From assembly GCA_002359635.1 (NCBI GenBank), contig DENJ01000019.1, forward strand, positions 1-13,529: a stretch of DNA of 13,529 bases, given 5' to 3'. Both the position numbers and the translations under genes were made by a program. The notes under the pieces were generated by a model. It was not told the DNA's origin. It worked only from the letters and a program-made list of their open reading frames with translations, and ran no database searches. Below, in pieces: positions 12,912 through 13,529 of the stretch. Each line of letters opens with the position of its first letter. Position 1 is the first letter of the stretch. The DNA comes from Burkholderiales bacterium UBA2647. GTDB lineage: Bacteria > Pseudomonadota > Gammaproteobacteria > Burkholderiales > Burkholderiaceae_E.

Positions 12912-13383
12912 TCTGTAGGGTACCCAGAAGGCGTTTTGCGAGGGTGCGAGGCGTCCCCCGAATTCGGTGGCGGGATTCCCAAGCCGTTTGTGGTCAAGTC
13001 GGCGCACTTGGCTAACCGCGTCGCCTTGACTCTCGTAACTGCGCTGCTGAGGTATCGTCCGTGGCGAGAACTTTAGGATGTCGATCCGACAGGCAAAATC
13101 AGGTGTCATTGGTACTCCTCGGTGGCGGTGGGGCAGATCCCAAGGATCATCCAAATGTGAATGTGCGAACAGCTATGCGGATGCGAGGGCTCTCAGTGGC
13201 GACCCCCATCAAAACTGGTCCACTAGGAACGTTTGGCTAAATTATGGGAATTATCTGTTCGTGAACCTATCCACAGCCGGTCCGTGGACAACCAGCCTAG
13301 TCCGCAGAGCCAAGACCAATGAAAACCAGTGTCCAGACCAAAGAATCAGTAGTATGAGACAATCTATACTACAAATTTATACG
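12912..13383. other. Intergenic region with possible insertion-sequence remnant
   Basis: No convincing plus-strand gene is present. A plus-strand frame from 13078 runs into the antisense of the tRNA and is rejected. On the minus strand, an ATG at 13109-13107 has a strong GAGGAG ribosome site. The frame behind it overlaps the flavoprotein gene antisense by about 168 bases and is probably the truncated start of a lost gene. Confidence 0.5.
13107..13336 (-). mobile_element. Possible IS21-like terminal remnant
   Basis: Read on the minus strand, TGGACACTGGTTTTCATTGG (ending at 13336) and GTGGACCAGTTTTGATGGGG (13203-13222) are similar ~20 bp motifs about 114 bp apart. Further TGTCCAC and TGGATAGG matches lie between. 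Multiple related sites near one end, beginning with TG, followed by a leader and a start with a strong ribosome site (ATG 13109), is the layout of IS21-family left ends. The encoded N-terminus does not look like IstA to me and the frame ends in the neighbouring gene, so it would be a broken remnant. The attribution rests on remembered family layout, not a match. Confidence 0.3.
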
Positions 13384-13415
13384 AAAAAACAAAACGACAT
13401 TTCAGTTAAGTCGTT
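13384..13415 (-). terminator. Intrinsic terminator of the tRNA gene
   Basis: On the minus strand AACGAC (13415-13410) pairs with GTCGTT (13398-13393) across an 11-base loop that allows one more A-T pair. It is followed by a run of T (13394-13384, one G inside). It begins 20 bases after the CCA end of the tRNA, where a tRNA transcript would normally stop. Confidence 0.65.
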
Positions 13416-13434
13416 GAATCTATTGGGTTTAATT

Positions 13435-13512
13435 TGGTGGGCGCGAAGGGTTTCGAACCCCTGACCCCTGCCGTGTGAACCGCAGCGCTCTACCAGGCTA
13501 AGCTACACCCCG
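13435..13512 (-). tRNA. Chimeric tRNA gene: tRNA-Pro-like 5' half, tRNA-Val(CAC)-like 3' half
   Basis: The minus strand gives a 78-base tRNA-shaped sequence with an encoded CCA end (13437-13435). The D arm (GCTT/GAGC, loop AGCCTGGTA) and T arm (AGGGG TTCGAAA CCCTT) fold well. The acceptor halves do not match each other: the 5' side is CGGGGTG, which would pair with CACCCCG as in tRNA-Pro (C at position 1), while the 3' side is CGCGCCC, which needs GGGCGCG. Positions 1-72 (C-C) and 4-69 (G-G) are mismatched. The anticodon arm reads CTGCG then GTTCACAC then GGCAG, with a G-G mismatch and an eight-base loop. The 3' part fits CTGCC TTCACAC GGCAG of a Val(CAC) tRNA, and the 5' part fits a Pro tRNA. 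It is probably non-functional. A hybrid at an integration site is the best reading, with misassembly as the alternative. Confidence 0.6.
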
Positions 13513-13529
13513 AAAGGCCTGGGGCGGGC

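Noticed and set aside
13078..13464. 128-codon plus-strand open frame
   Set aside because: It crosses the terminator and the antisense of the tRNA; its end, WWARRVSNP, is the familiar false translation of a tRNA T arm.
1..13529. CRISPR array or phage module
   Set aside because: No regularly spaced repeats and no capsid, terminase, integrase or Cas-like proteins were seen.

Overview
The window looks like chromosomal DNA of a high-GC betaproteobacterium, most likely Burkholderiales. This is an inference from three things: a Bug-type periplasmic receptor, a catabolic acyl-CoA gene cluster, and the general GC-rich codon use. Nothing here fixes the species.

Layout. Bases 1-1750 are a loosely packed, gene-poor stretch. 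It holds an unrecognised acidic protein of lower GC (3-362), a GYD-domain protein (852-1181) flanked by two copies of a ~53 bp imperfect direct repeat, and a small orphan ORF (1510-1743). Bases 1810-12911 are a compact catabolic locus. It contains a TetR-family regulator; a PaaG-like crotonase on the minus strand; a divergent plus-strand operon (crotonase, Bug receptor, muconolactone-isomerase-like protein, secreted beta-propeller protein); a minus-strand quinone-oxidoreductase-like MDR protein; and a second divergent plus-strand operon (SDR, acyl-CoA synthetase, SCP-x-type thiolase, nitronate-monooxygenase-like flavoprotein). Bases 12912-13529 hold a possible IS21-like end and a tRNA gene on the minus strand. 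The tRNA looks chimeric: its 5' half resembles tRNA-Pro and its 3' half tRNA-Val(CAC). A good intrinsic terminator follows it.

How the parts fit. The synthetase would activate an imported carboxylic acid to its CoA thioester. The two crotonases would hydrate or isomerise it, the SDR would oxidise the 3-hydroxyacyl-CoA and the thiolase would cleave it. No acyl-CoA dehydrogenase is present, so either the substrate is already unsaturated (for example an enoic or cinnamate-like acid), or the dehydrogenase lies elsewhere. The MDR and flavoprotein could handle ring or side-chain double bonds. The exported Bug and propeller proteins suggest capture or processing of the substrate outside the cytoplasm. 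The true substrate cannot be read from sequence.

Regulation. Both divergent intergenic regions carry the same 16 bp palindrome, GTTACYCWAGRGTAAC, preceded at identical spacing by a third half-site, GGTAA. The three half-sites are each 11 bp apart. A weaker copy lies just upstream of the TetR gene. This is the strongest new signal in the window: it ties ten structural genes and the regulator into one predicted regulon.
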